Shown piece after piece: positions 1 to 8,298 of a stretch of DNA of 64,000 nt. The stretch's first letter is position 1; each line of letters begins with the position of its first letter. A program made the position numbers and the translations under genes. The stretch is from Sphingomonadaceae bacterium. Its GTDB lineage: Bacteria; Pseudomonadota; Alphaproteobacteria; Sphingomonadales; Sphingomonadaceae. Below the pieces are notes generated by a model. It searched no databases. It was not told where the DNA came from and worked only from the letters and a program-made list of their open reading frames with translations. The stretch spans positions 1 through 64,000 of the forward strand of contig CANGJI010000005.1 of assembly GCA_947454135.1 (NCBI GenBank), read 5' to 3'.

Positions 1-228
1 ACCGCCGACCGCGTGAAGAAGATCGTTGTCGAGCACCTCGGGGTAGAGGCCGACAAGGTCACCGAAGACGCGAGCTTCATCGACGATCTCGGTGCCGACA
101 GCCTCGATATCGTCGAGCTGGTCATGGCGTTCGAAGAAGAATTCGGTGTCGAGATTCCTGATGACGCGGCCGAGAAGATCGCCACCGTGTCGGACGCGAT
201 CAAGTACATCGACGACAACAAGGGCTGA
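1..228 (+). CDS. acpP: Acyl carrier protein (5' end cut by window)
   Basis: This is the acyl carrier protein of type II fatty-acid synthesis, which carries growing acyl chains on a 4'-phosphopantetheine arm in the cytoplasm. The reading frame is open from base 1 (visible start TADRVKK), so the true start codon lies upstream of the window; the GTG at 13 is an internal valine. The attachment motif DSL is intact, with the serine at bases 100-102, inside the normal acidic context ([12 protein letters not shown]). The visible 75 residues match the usual ~78-residue family length, so only a few N-terminal residues are missing. fabF follows 187 bp downstream, the usual acpP-fabF order. Confidence 0.97.
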   Translation, partial: TADRVKKIVVEHLGVEADKVTEDASFIDDLGADSLDIVELVMAFEEEFGVEIPDDAAEKIATVSDAIKYIDDNKG

Positions 229-378
229 TCCTTTCGGATTGCCAACCCGTCCGCACCTTCCCTTCGTGCACGCATTCGGCGGCATGACGGGAATGTCGGT
301 CGTCCCCCGGTCTTGATCCGTCGGGGTATCGACAGGCTCGGCCCCGCAAGGGTCTGGGCCTGTTGTGTTTACAGGTCC

Positions 379-404
379 GCCCGCCCATAGCGGGGCGGGC
401 GTTT
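379..404 (+). terminator. Hairpin between acpP and fabF
   Basis: A perfect 8-bp stem (GCCCGCCC at 379-386, GGGCGGGC at 393-400) with a 6-nt loop is followed by GTTTC. It sits in the acpP-fabF gap. It may be a weak intrinsic terminator or attenuator that lets acpP be expressed above fabF; the T-run is short, so this is tentative. Confidence 0.45.
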
Positions 405-415
405 CGGAGACTGCA

Positions 416-1672
416 ATGCGCCGTGTCGTCATCACCGGACTTGGCCTCGTCACCCCGATCGGGGCCGATGTCGAAACCACGTGGGCCAACCTCATCGCCG
501 GCAAGTCCGGCGCGGGGCGGATCACCCGCTTCGATACCGAGGGGCAGAAGTGCCTGATCGCCTGCGAAGTGAAGCCGGCTGATCACCCCTGGGGCTTTGA
601 TCCGAACAAGCGGGTCGATTTCAAGGTCCAGCGCCAGGTCGATCCGTTCATCGTCTATGGCATCGATGCCGCCGGTCAGGCGCTTGAAGACGCCGGCCTC
701 ACCGACATGGACGACGATCTCAAGATGCGCACGGGCTGCTCGATCGGCTCGGGTATCGGCGGTCTGCCGGGGATCGAGAGCGAATCGATCGTTCTCCACG
801 AGAAGGGTCCGGGCCGCGTTTCCCCGCACTTCGTGCATGGCCGCCTGATCAACCTCATTTCCGGACAGGTCTCGATCAAGTACGGCCTGATGGGGCCCAA
901 CCACGCCGTCGTCACCGCCTGTTCGACGGGCGCGCACTCGATCGGCGATGCCGCGCGCATGATTCGCGACGGCGATGCCGACGTGATGCTCGCGGGCGGT
1001 TCGGAGAGCACCATCAACCCGCTGGGCGTGGCCGGCTTCGCACAGGCACGCGCGCTCAACTGCAGCTACAATGATCGCCCCGAACAGGCGAGCCGCCCCT
1101 ATGACAAGGACCGTGACGGCTTTGTGATGGGCGAAGGTGCCGGCGTCGTCGTTCTCGAGGAATACGAGCACGCCAAGGCACGCGGCGCGAAGATCTATGC
1201 CGAAGTGGTCGGCTATGGCCTTTCGGGCGATGCCTACCACGTCACTGCGCCGCACCCGGAAGGCAAGGGTGCAGAGCTTTCGATGCGCATGGCCCTGCGC
1301 AAGGCTGGCATGGGCCCGGGCGATATCGACTACGTCAATGCGCACGGCACCTCGACGATGGCGGACACGATCGAACTCGCCGCGATCAAGCGCGTGCTTG
1401 GTGATGATCTGGCCGGCGCTTCGATGAGCAGCACAAAGTCTGCCATCGGCCACCTGCTCGGCGGCGCCGGTGCAGTCGAAACGATCTTCTGCGTGCTCGC
1501 GATCCGCGATCAGATCGTCCCGCCGACGCTCAATCTGGATAATCCGGACGAGGGCACCGAGGGCGTCGATCTCGTACCCAAGGTCGCCCGCAAGCGCGTC
1601 GTGCGCGCCGCGCTCAACAATTCGTTCGGCTTTGGCGGCACCAACGCCAGCGTGATCGTGAAGGCGATCTGA
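416..1672 (+). CDS. fabF: Beta-ketoacyl-ACP synthase II
   Basis: FabF condenses malonyl-ACP with acyl-ACP during fatty-acid elongation. The 418-residue product has the thiolase-fold Cys-His-His triad: Cys169 in TACSTG, His310 in NAHGTST and His346 in SAIGHLLGG, with the conserved Lys341. The C-terminal GFGGTNAS loop is also present. The frame stays open further upstream to 365, but the ATG at 416 gives the canonical MRRVVITGLG start and has a GGAGA-type ribosome-binding site a few bases before it. It is preceded by acpP and followed after 26 bp by mltG, an arrangement common in alphaproteobacteria. Confidence 0.97.
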   Translation: MRRVVITGLGLVTPIGADVETTWANLIAGKSGAGRITRFDTEGQKCLIACEVKPADHPWGFDPNKRVDFKVQRQVDPFIVYGIDAAGQALEDAGLTDMDDDLKMRTGCSIGSGIGGLPGIESESIVLHEKGPGRVSPHFVHGRLINLISGQVSIKYGLMGPNHAVVTACSTGAHSIGDAARMIRDGDADVMLAGGSESTINPLGVAGFAQARALNCSYNDRPEQASRPYDKDRDGFVMGEGAGVVVLEEYEHAKARGAKIYAEVVGYGLSGDAYHVTAPHPEGKGAELSMRMALRKAGMGPGDIDYVNAHGTSTMADTIELAAIKRVLGDDLAGASMSSTKSAIGHLLGGAGAVETIFCVLAIRDQIVPPTLNLDNPDEGTEGVDLVPKVARKRVVRAALNNSFGFGGTNASVIVKAI

Positions 1673-1698
1673 GCCCGAAGCGCAGGAGGCGGCATCAG

Positions 1699-2679
1699 AT
1701 GCAGAGTGCAGGCCGCCTCAGGATCATCATGCTGGCCGTGCTGCTGGTGGTGGGCGCCTATGGCGTCCACTTCCTCTATGGCTGGTATGGCAGCGGTCCG
1801 CTCGCCAAGGACACGACCTTTTCCGTGCCGGATGGCGCTACGCTTGCCAGTGTGGCGGAAAAGCTGGAAGCGGAAGGGGTGGTCGCCTCGGCCGGAACCT
1901 TCCGCACCCGCGCCCGCCTGCTCGGCAGCAGTGAGCCGCTGAAGGCGGGCGAGTATTCAATTCCCGCTTATGCGAGTGGTTCGGCGGTACTGGCAATCCT
2001 GCAGGGTGAGGGCGGCGAAGTGCGCCGCATGGTCACCGTTCCTGAAGGCATGCCCGCGATCATGGTGGAGGAGCGCCTTGCCAAGGTGACGCTGCTGACC
2101 GGGCCTGTGCCGACGATCAGGGAGGGATCCGTGCTCCCCGATACCTACGCGTTCCAGCGGGGCGAAAGCCGTACGCAAGTGGTCACGCGCATGCAGCAGG
2201 CCATGGCGCGCACGCTTGCCAAGCTGTGGGACGAACGCGCGAGCGATACCGTTGCGCGCAGCCCGGAAGAAGCGGTCATCCTCGCCTCGATCGTCGAGAA
2301 GGAAACCGGCAAGCCCTCGGAGCGGCGCATGGTGGCGGGGCTCTATTCCAATCGCCTGCGGCAGGGGATGATGCTCCAGGCCGACCCCACGATCATCTAC
2401 CCGATCACGAAGGGCAAGCCGCTTGGCCGCCGCATCCGCCAGTCCGAGATCCAGGCTGTAAACGCCTACAACACGTATACGATGGTCGGCCTGCCCCGGG
2501 CGCCGATCACCAATCCCGGCAAGGCCTCGATCGAGGCGGTGCTGCACCCTGCGCAGACCAACGTTCTCTACATGGTCGCAGACGGCAAGGGCGGGCATGT
2601 CTTTGCAGCCACCCTGCGGGAGCACAATGCCAATGTGGCACGCTGGTTCGCCCTCCGCCGCGCGCGGGGCGATCTCTAG
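1699..2679 (+). CDS. mltG: Endolytic transglycosylase MltG (YceG family)
   Basis: MltG cleaves nascent peptidoglycan glycan strands at the inner membrane and is thought to set strand length. The 326-residue protein has a short cytoplasmic N-terminus, one membrane segment at about residues 10-30, then the periplasmic YceG domain. Family motifs include VLPDTYAF, the catalytic-glutamate segment ASIVEKET, the QADPTIIYP stretch and YNTYTMVGLPRAPITNPG. An AGGAGG ribosome-binding site precedes the ATG. It lies 26 bp after fabF, and acpP-fabF-mltG is a frequent gene order, which supports the call. Confidence 0.95.
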   Translation: MQSAGRLRIIMLAVLLVVGAYGVHFLYGWYGSGPLAKDTTFSVPDGATLASVAEKLEAEGVVASAGTFRTRARLLGSSEPLKAGEYSIPAYASGSAVLAILQGEGGEVRRMVTVPEGMPAIMVEERLAKVTLLTGPVPTIREGSVLPDTYAFQRGESRTQVVTRMQQAMARTLAKLWDERASDTVARSPEEAVILASIVEKETGKPSERRMVAGLYSNRLRQGMMLQADPTIIYPITKGKPLGRRIRQSEIQAVNAYNTYTMVGLPRAPITNPGKASIEAVLHPAQTNVLYMVADGKGGHVFAATLREHNANVARWFALRRARGDL

Positions 2680-2685
2680 GGCCTT

Positions 2686-3204
2686 ATGATGCGGGCGCCG
2701 CTGGTCGTCACCGCGGTACTGCCCGCCGCGCTTCAGGGCAGGGCCGAGGGCCTGCGCCGCGCGCATTACCCTCCCGAACGCAACCAGGTACCGGCACACG
2801 TCACGCTTCTGCGCGCGCTGCCGCCTTCCCTTGAGGACGAAGCGCGCGGCTTGCTGGCTGCGCTCGCAGCTGAAATGCCGCCGCTTCCTGCCGCGCTCAC
2901 TGGTGTGATGGATCTGGGCACAGGTACGGCGCTGGCCATCGAAAGCCCCGCGCTGCTCGATCTGCGCGGGATGATCGCGGAGCATTTCCACGGGATGCTC
3001 ACCTTGCAGGATCAGGGCGAGCCGCGCCTCCACGTGACCATCCAGAACAAGGTCACCCGCATGGAGGCAAGGACGCTACAGGCCTCGCTTTCCGCCACAT
3101 TTCGGGCCGAGCGCTTCACCTTCACGGGCCTTGCCATGCACCGCTGGCTCTGCGGTCCGTGGGAGGACGCAGGCCAGTGGTCCTTCCGCGGCCGGGCACG
3201 CTGA
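2686..3204 (+). CDS. 2H phosphoesterase superfamily protein (2'-5' RNA ligase-like)
   Basis: The 172-residue protein carries the two H-x-T motifs that define the 2H superfamily: HVT at 38-40 and HVT at 116-118, each in a predicted beta strand. Members include LigT/ThpR-type RNA 2',3'-cyclic phosphodiesterases. The natural substrate cannot be named from sequence. It starts 6 bp after mltG, so it is probably cotranscribed. No signal peptide is apparent, so it is likely cytoplasmic. Confidence 0.85.
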   Translation: MMRAPLVVTAVLPAALQGRAEGLRRAHYPPERNQVPAHVTLLRALPPSLEDEARGLLAALAAEMPPLPAALTGVMDLGTGTALAIESPALLDLRGMIAEHFHGMLTLQDQGEPRLHVTIQNKVTRMEARTLQASLSATFRAERFTFTGLAMHRWLCGPWEDAGQWSFRGRAR

Positions 3205-3316
3205 AAAGACGGCCCCAAAGGCCCATTTCTCCGGTTGACCCCGCGCCAAGCCCCGCCTAATAGGCCCGCCTGCGCAGCGCTGCCAGCCCGGCTGGCCGTG
3301 GCCGCATTCCCTTCGG

Positions 3317-3393
3317 GGCGGAGTAGCTCAGCCGGTTAGAGCAGCGGAATCATAATCCGCGTGTCGGGGGTTCGAGTCCCTCCTCCGCTACCA
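3317..3393 (+). tRNA. tRNA-Met (CAU)
   Basis: A 77-nt cloverleaf is visible. The acceptor stem is GGCGGAG with CUCCGCU (G1-U72 wobble), and the D-arm contains AGCUCAG and GGUUAGA. The anticodon stem is GCGGA/UCCGC with loop AUCAUAA, giving anticodon CAU at 3351-3353. The T-arm loop is UUCGAGU and the 3' CCA is encoded. The G-starting acceptor argues for an elongator methionine tRNA rather than an initiator. A tRNA-Ile2 (lysidine-modified CAU) cannot be excluded by eye. It borders an AT-richer islet downstream. Confidence 0.95.
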
Positions 3394-3701
3394 TAAAACC
3401 AATAAAAATCAGTTCCTTAACCCCTTCGGGGCAGCGCAAAACCATTCACACGGTTTATCGCACGGTTTTGGGCTGTGCGAACGCGGTGTTCGGGTGCGGT
3501 TTTGGCACGGTGTTTCGGCTCAGTCGGGAATGGTCGTGTGGCACGACTGATCTTGAGTGCCTCAAATTTGCGCTGCTGGGCTTGCTACAGCGTCGAGGCG
3601 CTGGGTTGAGCTATCCTTGAAGCTGATCAGCGTTCTGGGCGCTGTACAGACTTCATGTCCGATTGGGTTGGTTCGCAAAGGTGGCGCTTCAAGGCGCTCG
3701 T
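3394..3701. other. Non-coding segment between tRNA-Met and the SWIM gene
   Basis: No convincing gene is visible. The segment holds short inverted repeats (for example CAAAACC near 3437 and GGTTTTG near 3464) and copy 1 of the repeat described at 3524-3650. No duplication of the tRNA 3' end was found further downstream, so an integrase-type attachment site is not supported. Confidence 0.5.
3524..3650 (+). repeat. Imperfect direct repeat, copy 1
   Basis: This ~125-bp stretch aligns almost without gaps to 4462-4590, with most bases shared (for example GGAATGGTCGTGTG, CACGACTGAT, GAGCTATCC, TTGAAGCTG and GCGTTCTGG). It contains small palindromes that are retained in both copies, such as TCGTG-N3-CACGA and GAG-N3-CTC. 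Translated in one frame both copies read similarly (LK-ALS/L...LQR...GA..SYP), but both contain stops. They look like two decayed copies of the start of a former gene or mobile element. Confidence 0.65.
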
Positions 3702-4319
3702 TTAGTCCTTGATTACGACTTGGACCAATAGGTTTTCGGGATGCCATTCTATCCGTGAGATATGGCGCAATACGCCTCTCACCCCGGCCCGCCAAGATGG
3801 CCCTTCACCATATGACCATCTGCGCTCGGCGATGTTCCATCCATAAACGATGCCGCCATCTGCAACACGTATCCACTCAATTTCTCCTGAAAATGGCAAA
3901 TCGATCAGAACGTCGACGCGATAGGTTTCTGAAAATTGCAACCTGTATATCCCGATTGGCCCTCGCTTCATCGAGGATCGTATCAGGCTCAGTGACGGGG
4001 CGTCGAATTCTGCGTGTGCATATTTCTTATATGTTTCATAGCCTTCTCGAAATAAAAGGCGGTACAAATGCTTACAGAGTCTACCTAGGTGGTTCGTTGG
4101 GAAACCCTTTCTGAATGCAAATTCACGACACTCGCATGTTTGGTTTGGCACATTGACCCGGTAAAACTCGCCAGTGTCCAATTCTGACGAAAACACATCT
4201 ACTTCCCCATAAGGCTGACTGTCGTGGACCGAAAATGTGGGCTTCACACGCTTCTTAAGCATCCCGCGCAGAAGCTCCTTTTCCGAACTCCATTTCTGCA
4301 ATTGCTCAGCTGTCGGCAT
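3702..4319 (-). CDS. SWIM zinc-finger domain hypothetical protein
   Basis: The 205-residue protein contains the SWIM signature CxC-x17-CxH: Cys62, Cys64, Cys82 and His84, with the sequence TCECREFAF before and LCKHLYRLLF after. SWIM domains bind zinc and mediate DNA or protein contacts, and occur in transposase-related, helicase-associated and free-standing proteins. The rest of the protein is unrecognised. There is no signal peptide. The gene is visibly richer in A+T than its neighbours and sits between two copies of a diverged repeat beside a tRNA gene, suggesting recent acquisition. Confidence 0.7.
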   Translation of the reverse strand: MPTAEQLQKWSSEKELLRGMLKKRVKPTFSVHDSQPYGEVDVFSSELDTGEFYRVNVPNQTCECREFAFRKGFPTNHLGRLCKHLYRLLFREGYETYKKYAHAEFDAPSLSLIRSSMKRGPIGIYRLQFSETYRVDVLIDLPFSGEIEWIRVADGGIVYGWNIAERRWSYGEGPSWRAGVRGVLRHISRIEWHPENLLVQVVIKD

Positions 4320-4461
4320 TTTGTGCTCTTTCAGACAGGATAGGATGATCTGCCCTGATCGATGCCTGTTGGGTCTTTGTCCGATATCCGCGGTGGATAG
4401 GATACATGACCGACAATTTCCATCAGGCTGATCATCGTCGGTTGGAGCTGGTTTGTTCGGT

Positions 4462-4590
4462 TGCGGAATGGTCGTGTGACACGACTGATTGTGAGTAGCT
4501 CAAGATTGCGCTGTCGCGGTGGTTGCAGCGGCACGATGCTGGTGCGAGCTATCCCTTGAAGCTGTCGAGCGTTCTGGACGCTATGTGGGC
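4462..4590 (+). repeat. Imperfect direct repeat, copy 2
   Basis: This is the second copy of the element at 3524-3650. The shared text begins at GGAATGGTCGTGTG and runs past GCGTTCTGG. In one frame it can be read as IALSRWLQRHDAGASYPLKL and onwards past the repeat end, with an in-frame TAG just upstream. The copies face the same way and bracket the SWIM gene, so the pair could be duplication scars or remnants of a mobile element. Confidence 0.65.
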
Positions 4591-4607
4591 TGGGGCTACT
4601 GTTTCAC

Positions 4608-5639
4608 ATGCCGAACTCTGTCGGGATCATTTTTGTCGGTCGGAACAATCGCACCAAGCGATCCGATGCACTTGAAAAGGTGGCAGCGGCACTCAGAGCT
4701 GATCGATTGAGCGTCCGCTCTTTCACCTCGCCCCGCATCATGGCTTCCGACCGGATCAACGAAAGATTAGCCCAACTCTGGCCGGCAGTCGCAGCGAGTT
4801 TCGATCGCAGGCATCCATTCCATCTTCGAATGCTCAGGTTCCTTCTTAAAGGGGTGATGGTCCTTTGCGGGAAGGAGCGTTGGGCATTTGCTCGAGCCCT
4901 GTTTCGGCCAGAACCGCTCACGGCAGCACAGGAGCTAGAACGTTTTTTAAATCGCTCACCATTTCACACGGTCCACCTGATAACGCACTCAGCTGGGGGA
5001 ATTATGGCTACGAAGGTCTCGGAAAACCGAAAGGTCGCGAGTGTCTGCTGCTTCGGTTATCCCTTCAAACACCCGGAGAACCCGCCAGAAAGCTATCGTA
5101 CCTGTCATCTCACCAAGGTTACGAAGCCACTCCTCATTATGCAGGGCACCTCTGACGAATATGGTCCGCCTTCGCCACGCCTTACAGCGATACTCCCGCC
5201 TCATGCTCAGATCGTCGCACTCAACTGCGGTCACGACTATGCTGAAATCACTGATGAGGAGTTGGACGCAGTGCTGGTCGCCATTCGTGAGCTAATTGCT
5301 GTACCCGCTTGTGAAACTGAAGCCTTCGCCGCATCGTGGATACCTGAGCTTCGCCGAAATGTCAGCTCGTTTACGGCGTTTCCTATTGCAATCATTATCC
5401 CCGTGTCGTGGGAGTGTCCCTCCACAGCTACCAACTTCATCTACAGATCGAGCTGTTCCCCTCGTCTAAAGGGGGGGGCTGAGCACTTGCTTGCTAAGGC
5501 AGCCGAAGCGGCGACGTTTGGCGGTCTGGCCGGGGTCTCCATCGCGGACTGCCGGGCGCAGGCGCAACCAGTCAGCTTGAGAAAACCAATTGCACTAACC
5601 AATCCGCCAGCCAGCACCCCACGGTGCATGGCAGGCTAG
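4608..5639 (+). CDS. Alpha/beta hydrolase (KANL3/Tex30-like) with an unrelated C-terminal tail
   Basis: The first ~230 residues look like a small alpha/beta hydrolase. There is a nucleophile elbow THSAGG (Ser128), an acid in QGTSDEYGPP (Asp183) and a histidine in NCGHDYAE (His209). FGYPFKHPENPP matches the KANL3/Tex30-type hydrolases, whose substrates are unknown. After about residue 235 the protein no longer resembles the fold and is compositionally odd, so the last ~110 residues may be read-through into non-coding DNA after loss of the original stop. The start is the ATG after repeat copy 2; no strong ribosome-binding site is seen. Expression is uncertain. Confidence 0.6.
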   Translation: MPNSVGIIFVGRNNRTKRSDALEKVAAALRADRLSVRSFTSPRIMASDRINERLAQLWPAVAASFDRRHPFHLRMLRFLLKGVMVLCGKERWAFARALFRPEPLTAAQELERFLNRSPFHTVHLITHSAGGIMATKVSENRKVASVCCFGYPFKHPENPPESYRTCHLTKVTKPLLIMQGTSDEYGPPSPRLTAILPPHAQIVALNCGHDYAEITDEELDAVLVAIRELIAVPACETEAFAASWIPELRRNVSSFTAFPIAIIIPVSWECPSTATNFIYRSSCSPRLKGGAEHLLAKAAEAATFGGLAGVSIADCRAQAQPVSLRKPIALTNPPASTPRCMAG

Positions 5640-5703
5640 CGGCCCGCACGGATGTGGCTCAAGGGATCTGGCCGATTGGTTTTATGACTCGGATTGACAT
5701 AAA

Positions 5704-5732
5704 TGACCAAAACAAATAATTGGTCAGGCCAG
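5704..5732. promoter_or_regulatory. Candidate operator upstream of the hexuronate-locus TBDR
   Basis: A perfect inverted repeat TGACCAA (5704-5710) and TTGGTCA (5720-5726) continues as TTGGTCAGGCCAG. The core TGGTCAGGCCA fits the FadR-family pattern T-N-G-T-N3-(A/G)-C-N-A with one deviation. The same words (TGACCAA, then ATTxGTCAGGCC) recur in the manD/GntR divergent promoter at 13244-13264, which suggests one shared regulator. Confidence 0.55.
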
Positions 5733-5760
5733 AAGGGTAATCCGATTCTGGGAGAATGCC

Positions 5761-8202
5761 ATGACGCACAAGTTTTTCCTGCTTGCCGGGCTTTCCGCCA
5801 TGGCGCTTTCACAGCCGGTCCTGGCGCAGGAAGCCACGCCGGCGGCTGAGCCGGCTGCGGAGCAGGCCGCCGATGCTGGCGCCAGCCCGGCCGGGCTCGA
5901 AGAGATCGTCGTTACCGCGCAGAAGCGTGAACAGAACCTCCAGTCGGTTCCGGCGGCCGTCACCGCGCTGTCGAGCGAGGCGATTGCCAACGCCCGGCTG
6001 TCGGACTTTTCCGATCTGACCCGCGCGGCCCCTGCGCTCACCATCACGCAGACGACCACGTCGCCCAACAACTCTATCATCCTGCGCGGCATCGGCACGT
6101 TCGCCTTCTCGATCGGGGTCGAGCCGAGCGTCGCGGTGATCATCGACGACATGCCGGTCGTCCAGCAGGCGCAGGCGTTTGACAACCTTGCCGATCTCCA
6201 GCGCATCGAAGTGCTGAAGGGGCCGCAGGGCACGCTGTTCGGCAAGAATGCCTCGGCGGGCGTCGTCAATATCGTCACCAAGGATCCGGGCCGCGATTTC
6301 GAGGGCATGCTCAACGTGACCGCGGCAACCGACGGCGACGTTCGCACCGAGGCGGCCGTTTCGGTGCCGCTTTCGGACGGCGTCGGTCTGCGCGTGACCG
6401 GCTTCTATCACGACTTCCCCGGAAACGTGCGCAACCTCACCAGCGGGCGCAAGCTCAACGATCAGGAAAACTACGGCTTCCGCGCCAAGCTGCGCGCCGA
6501 GCTTGGCAGCAACCTGACCTTCACGCTGACAGGCGCCTACGGCAAGGCCGTGCAGGACGGCGCTACCAACACGATCCGCAGCATTTCCGGCACCGGCACG
6601 CCGCTCGTGTTCGGCAGCTCGGCGCTGGCCCTGCTGCCCAGCCTTGCCGGGATCACGCCTGGCGATGACAACTACCGTGCACGGGTCGACACGGCTGGTG
6701 CCACCCGCAACGAGACCGCCAGCATTGCGGGCAAGTTCAACCTTGATCTCGGCTTTGCGAACCTCATTTCCGTCACCGCCTATCAGGACTGGAAGTTCCA
6801 CTTCGAGACCGATTTCGACGGCACCGATCTGGATGTTCTCGGCGGCCTGACGAGTGGTGCGCGCAGCGGCGGCCTCGTCCAGAGCGGCCCTTATCACTCG
6901 ACCAACTTCACGCAGGAACTGCGCCTTGTTTCGGGTGGTCGCTCGGCGCTGAAGTACGTTGCGGGTGCGTTCTATTCGAATGCGAAGACCAGCCGCGCAT
7001 TCCAGCGCGGGCCGGTCGTTGCCGCGGCGGACTGGTCCGCGCGCAACAGCAGCGAGAGCATCGGGATCTTCGCGCAGGTGGACTACACCCTGCCGACCGA
7101 GACGACGATCAGCGGCGGCGTGCGCTACAACCACGAGAAGATCGGCGTTGCCTTCGACAACAATCTGGGGTCCGCCACGGCCAACACCTGCCTGGCCGGA
7201 AACCCGCTGTGCCGCGGCACGAACAGCGACAGCGTGGTGACCTACAAGGTCTCGATCGCGCAGGAACTGGCGCGTCAGATCATGGTCTTCGGCAGCGTTT
7301 CCAGCGGCTACAAGGGCTATGCCTATGACATCACGTCGGGCTTTAACCCCGCGCGCATCGATGGATCGCTGAGTGGCACCGGCCCGGGTCTGCTCGGTGT
7401 CGGTCCGGTCCGTCCCGAAACCTCGACCTCGTGGGAAGCGGGCCTCAAGAGCCGCTTTGCCGATAACCGCATCCAGCTCAACGTGGTCGGCTTCCTGACC
7501 GATTACAACAACTTCCAAGCCCAGTCGGCGGTCCTCCTCGGTAATCCGCCAGCGCCGCAGTTCGTGCTCAACAACGTTGGCAAGCTGCGCACCAAGGGCT
7601 TCGAAGTCGAACTGACGGCCAAGCCTACCGACTGGCTGCGCATTGATGCCGGCGCGAGCTATACTGATGCGATCATGCGCAGCTTCCCGGCGGCGCAAGG
7701 CTATGCGGGGCAGACCGGCCAGGTCTGGAACGGCACGGCCTCGGCGCTCGTCGGCCCCTGCGTTGCCGCCGCCCCGGCCACCGCTGCCAGCCCGCGCACG
7801 ACCTGCACGTTGCAGGACCGTTCCGGCGCCCGCCTGCCCAACTCCCCGCGCCTGAAGTGGAACATCGGCGCGACGGCGGAATTCCCGCTCGGCGAGGATG
7901 TGAAGGGCACCGCGATCCTCACTTACCAGCACCAGAGCTCGGTCAACTTCGACCTGCTCGGCAATCCGCTGCTGGTGCAGGAAGGATACGGCGTGCTCAA
8001 CGGCAGCCTCGGCGTCGAATTCGGCAAGGTGCGCCTCACGGCTTTCGTCAACAACCTGTTCGACAAGCACTATGCCGCCAGCCTTTCCGATGGCTACGGC
8101 GTGCTTGGCGGCAGCGCGAGCAACGATACCCACGTCGTCTACCAGTTCCAGACGCGGGATTCGCAGCGCTATGCAGGATTGAAGCTCGGCGTCCGGTTCT
8201 GA
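5761..8202 (+). CDS. TonB-dependent outer-membrane receptor (hexuronate locus)
   Basis: This is an outer-membrane active transporter powered by TonB/ExbBD. The 813-residue product has a signal peptide (MTHKFFLLAGLSAMALS, cleavage near Ala22-Gln23) and a TonB-box-like segment EEIVVTAQ at about 47-54. A plug domain follows, with VLKGPQGTLFGKNASAGVVN near 150-175, then a long 22-strand-type barrel ending in GLKLGVRF with the usual terminal phenylalanine. A GGGAGA ribosome-binding site precedes the ATG. A strong terminator follows at 8245. Position and operator sharing suggest uptake of a glucuronide or uronate oligosaccharide; the substrate is inferred. Confidence 0.93.
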   Translation: MTHKFFLLAGLSAMALSQPVLAQEATPAAEPAAEQAADAGASPAGLEEIVVTAQKREQNLQSVPAAVTALSSEAIANARLSDFSDLTRAAPALTITQTTTSPNNSIILRGIGTFAFSIGVEPSVAVIIDDMPVVQQAQAFDNLADLQRIEVLKGPQGTLFGKNASAGVVNIVTKDPGRDFEGMLNVTAATDGDVRTEAAVSVPLSDGVGLRVTGFYHDFPGNVRNLTSGRKLNDQENYGFRAKLRAELGSNLTFTLTGAYGKAVQDGATNTIRSISGTGTPLVFGSSALALLPSLAGITPGDDNYRARVDTAGATRNETASIAGKFNLDLGFANLISVTAYQDWKFHFETDFDGTDLDVLGGLTSGARSGGLVQSGPYHSTNFTQELRLVSGGRSALKYVAGAFYSNAKTSRAFQRGPVVAAADWSARNSSESIGIFAQVDYTLPTETTISGGVRYNHEKIGVAFDNNLGSATANTCLAGNPLCRGTNSDSVVTYKVSIAQELARQIMVFGSVSSGYKGYAYDITSGFNPARIDGSLSGTGPGLLGVGPVRPETSTSWEAGLKSRFADNRIQLNVVGFLTDYNNFQAQSAVLLGNPPAPQFVLNNVGKLRTKGFEVELTAKPTDWLRIDAGASYTDAIMRSFPAAQGYAGQTGQVWNGTASALVGPCVAAAPATAASPRTTCTLQDRSGARLPNSPRLKWNIGATAEFPLGEDVKGTAILTYQHQSSVNFDLLGNPLLVQEGYGVLNGSLGVEFGKVRLTAFVNNLFDKHYAASLSDGYGVLGGSASNDTHVVYQFQTRDSQRYAGLKLGVRF

Positions 8203-8244
8203 AGCGTCATGGCCTGTCCCCCCGGGCCTTGATTTCCACCCCTG

Positions 8245-8283
8245 CCGGACCGGAAAGCGCATGCCTTCCGGTCCGGACTTTTT
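8245..8283 (+). terminator. Rho-independent terminator after the TBDR
   Basis: A perfect 11-bp stem (CCGGACCGGAA at 8245-8255, TTCCGGTCCGG at 8266-8276) with a 10-nt loop is followed by A, C and five T's. This is a textbook intrinsic terminator. It lies only 16 bp before the MFS start codon, so it may be leaky and set a lower expression level for the permease. Confidence 0.85.
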
Positions 8284-8298
8284 GGAGTACACTGCGCC

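Noticed and set aside
3317-5640. tRNA-Met as an integration site of a genomic island with att repeats
   Set aside because: No duplicated tRNA 3' end, integrase or excisionase was found in the window, so only an acquired-looking islet is claimed.
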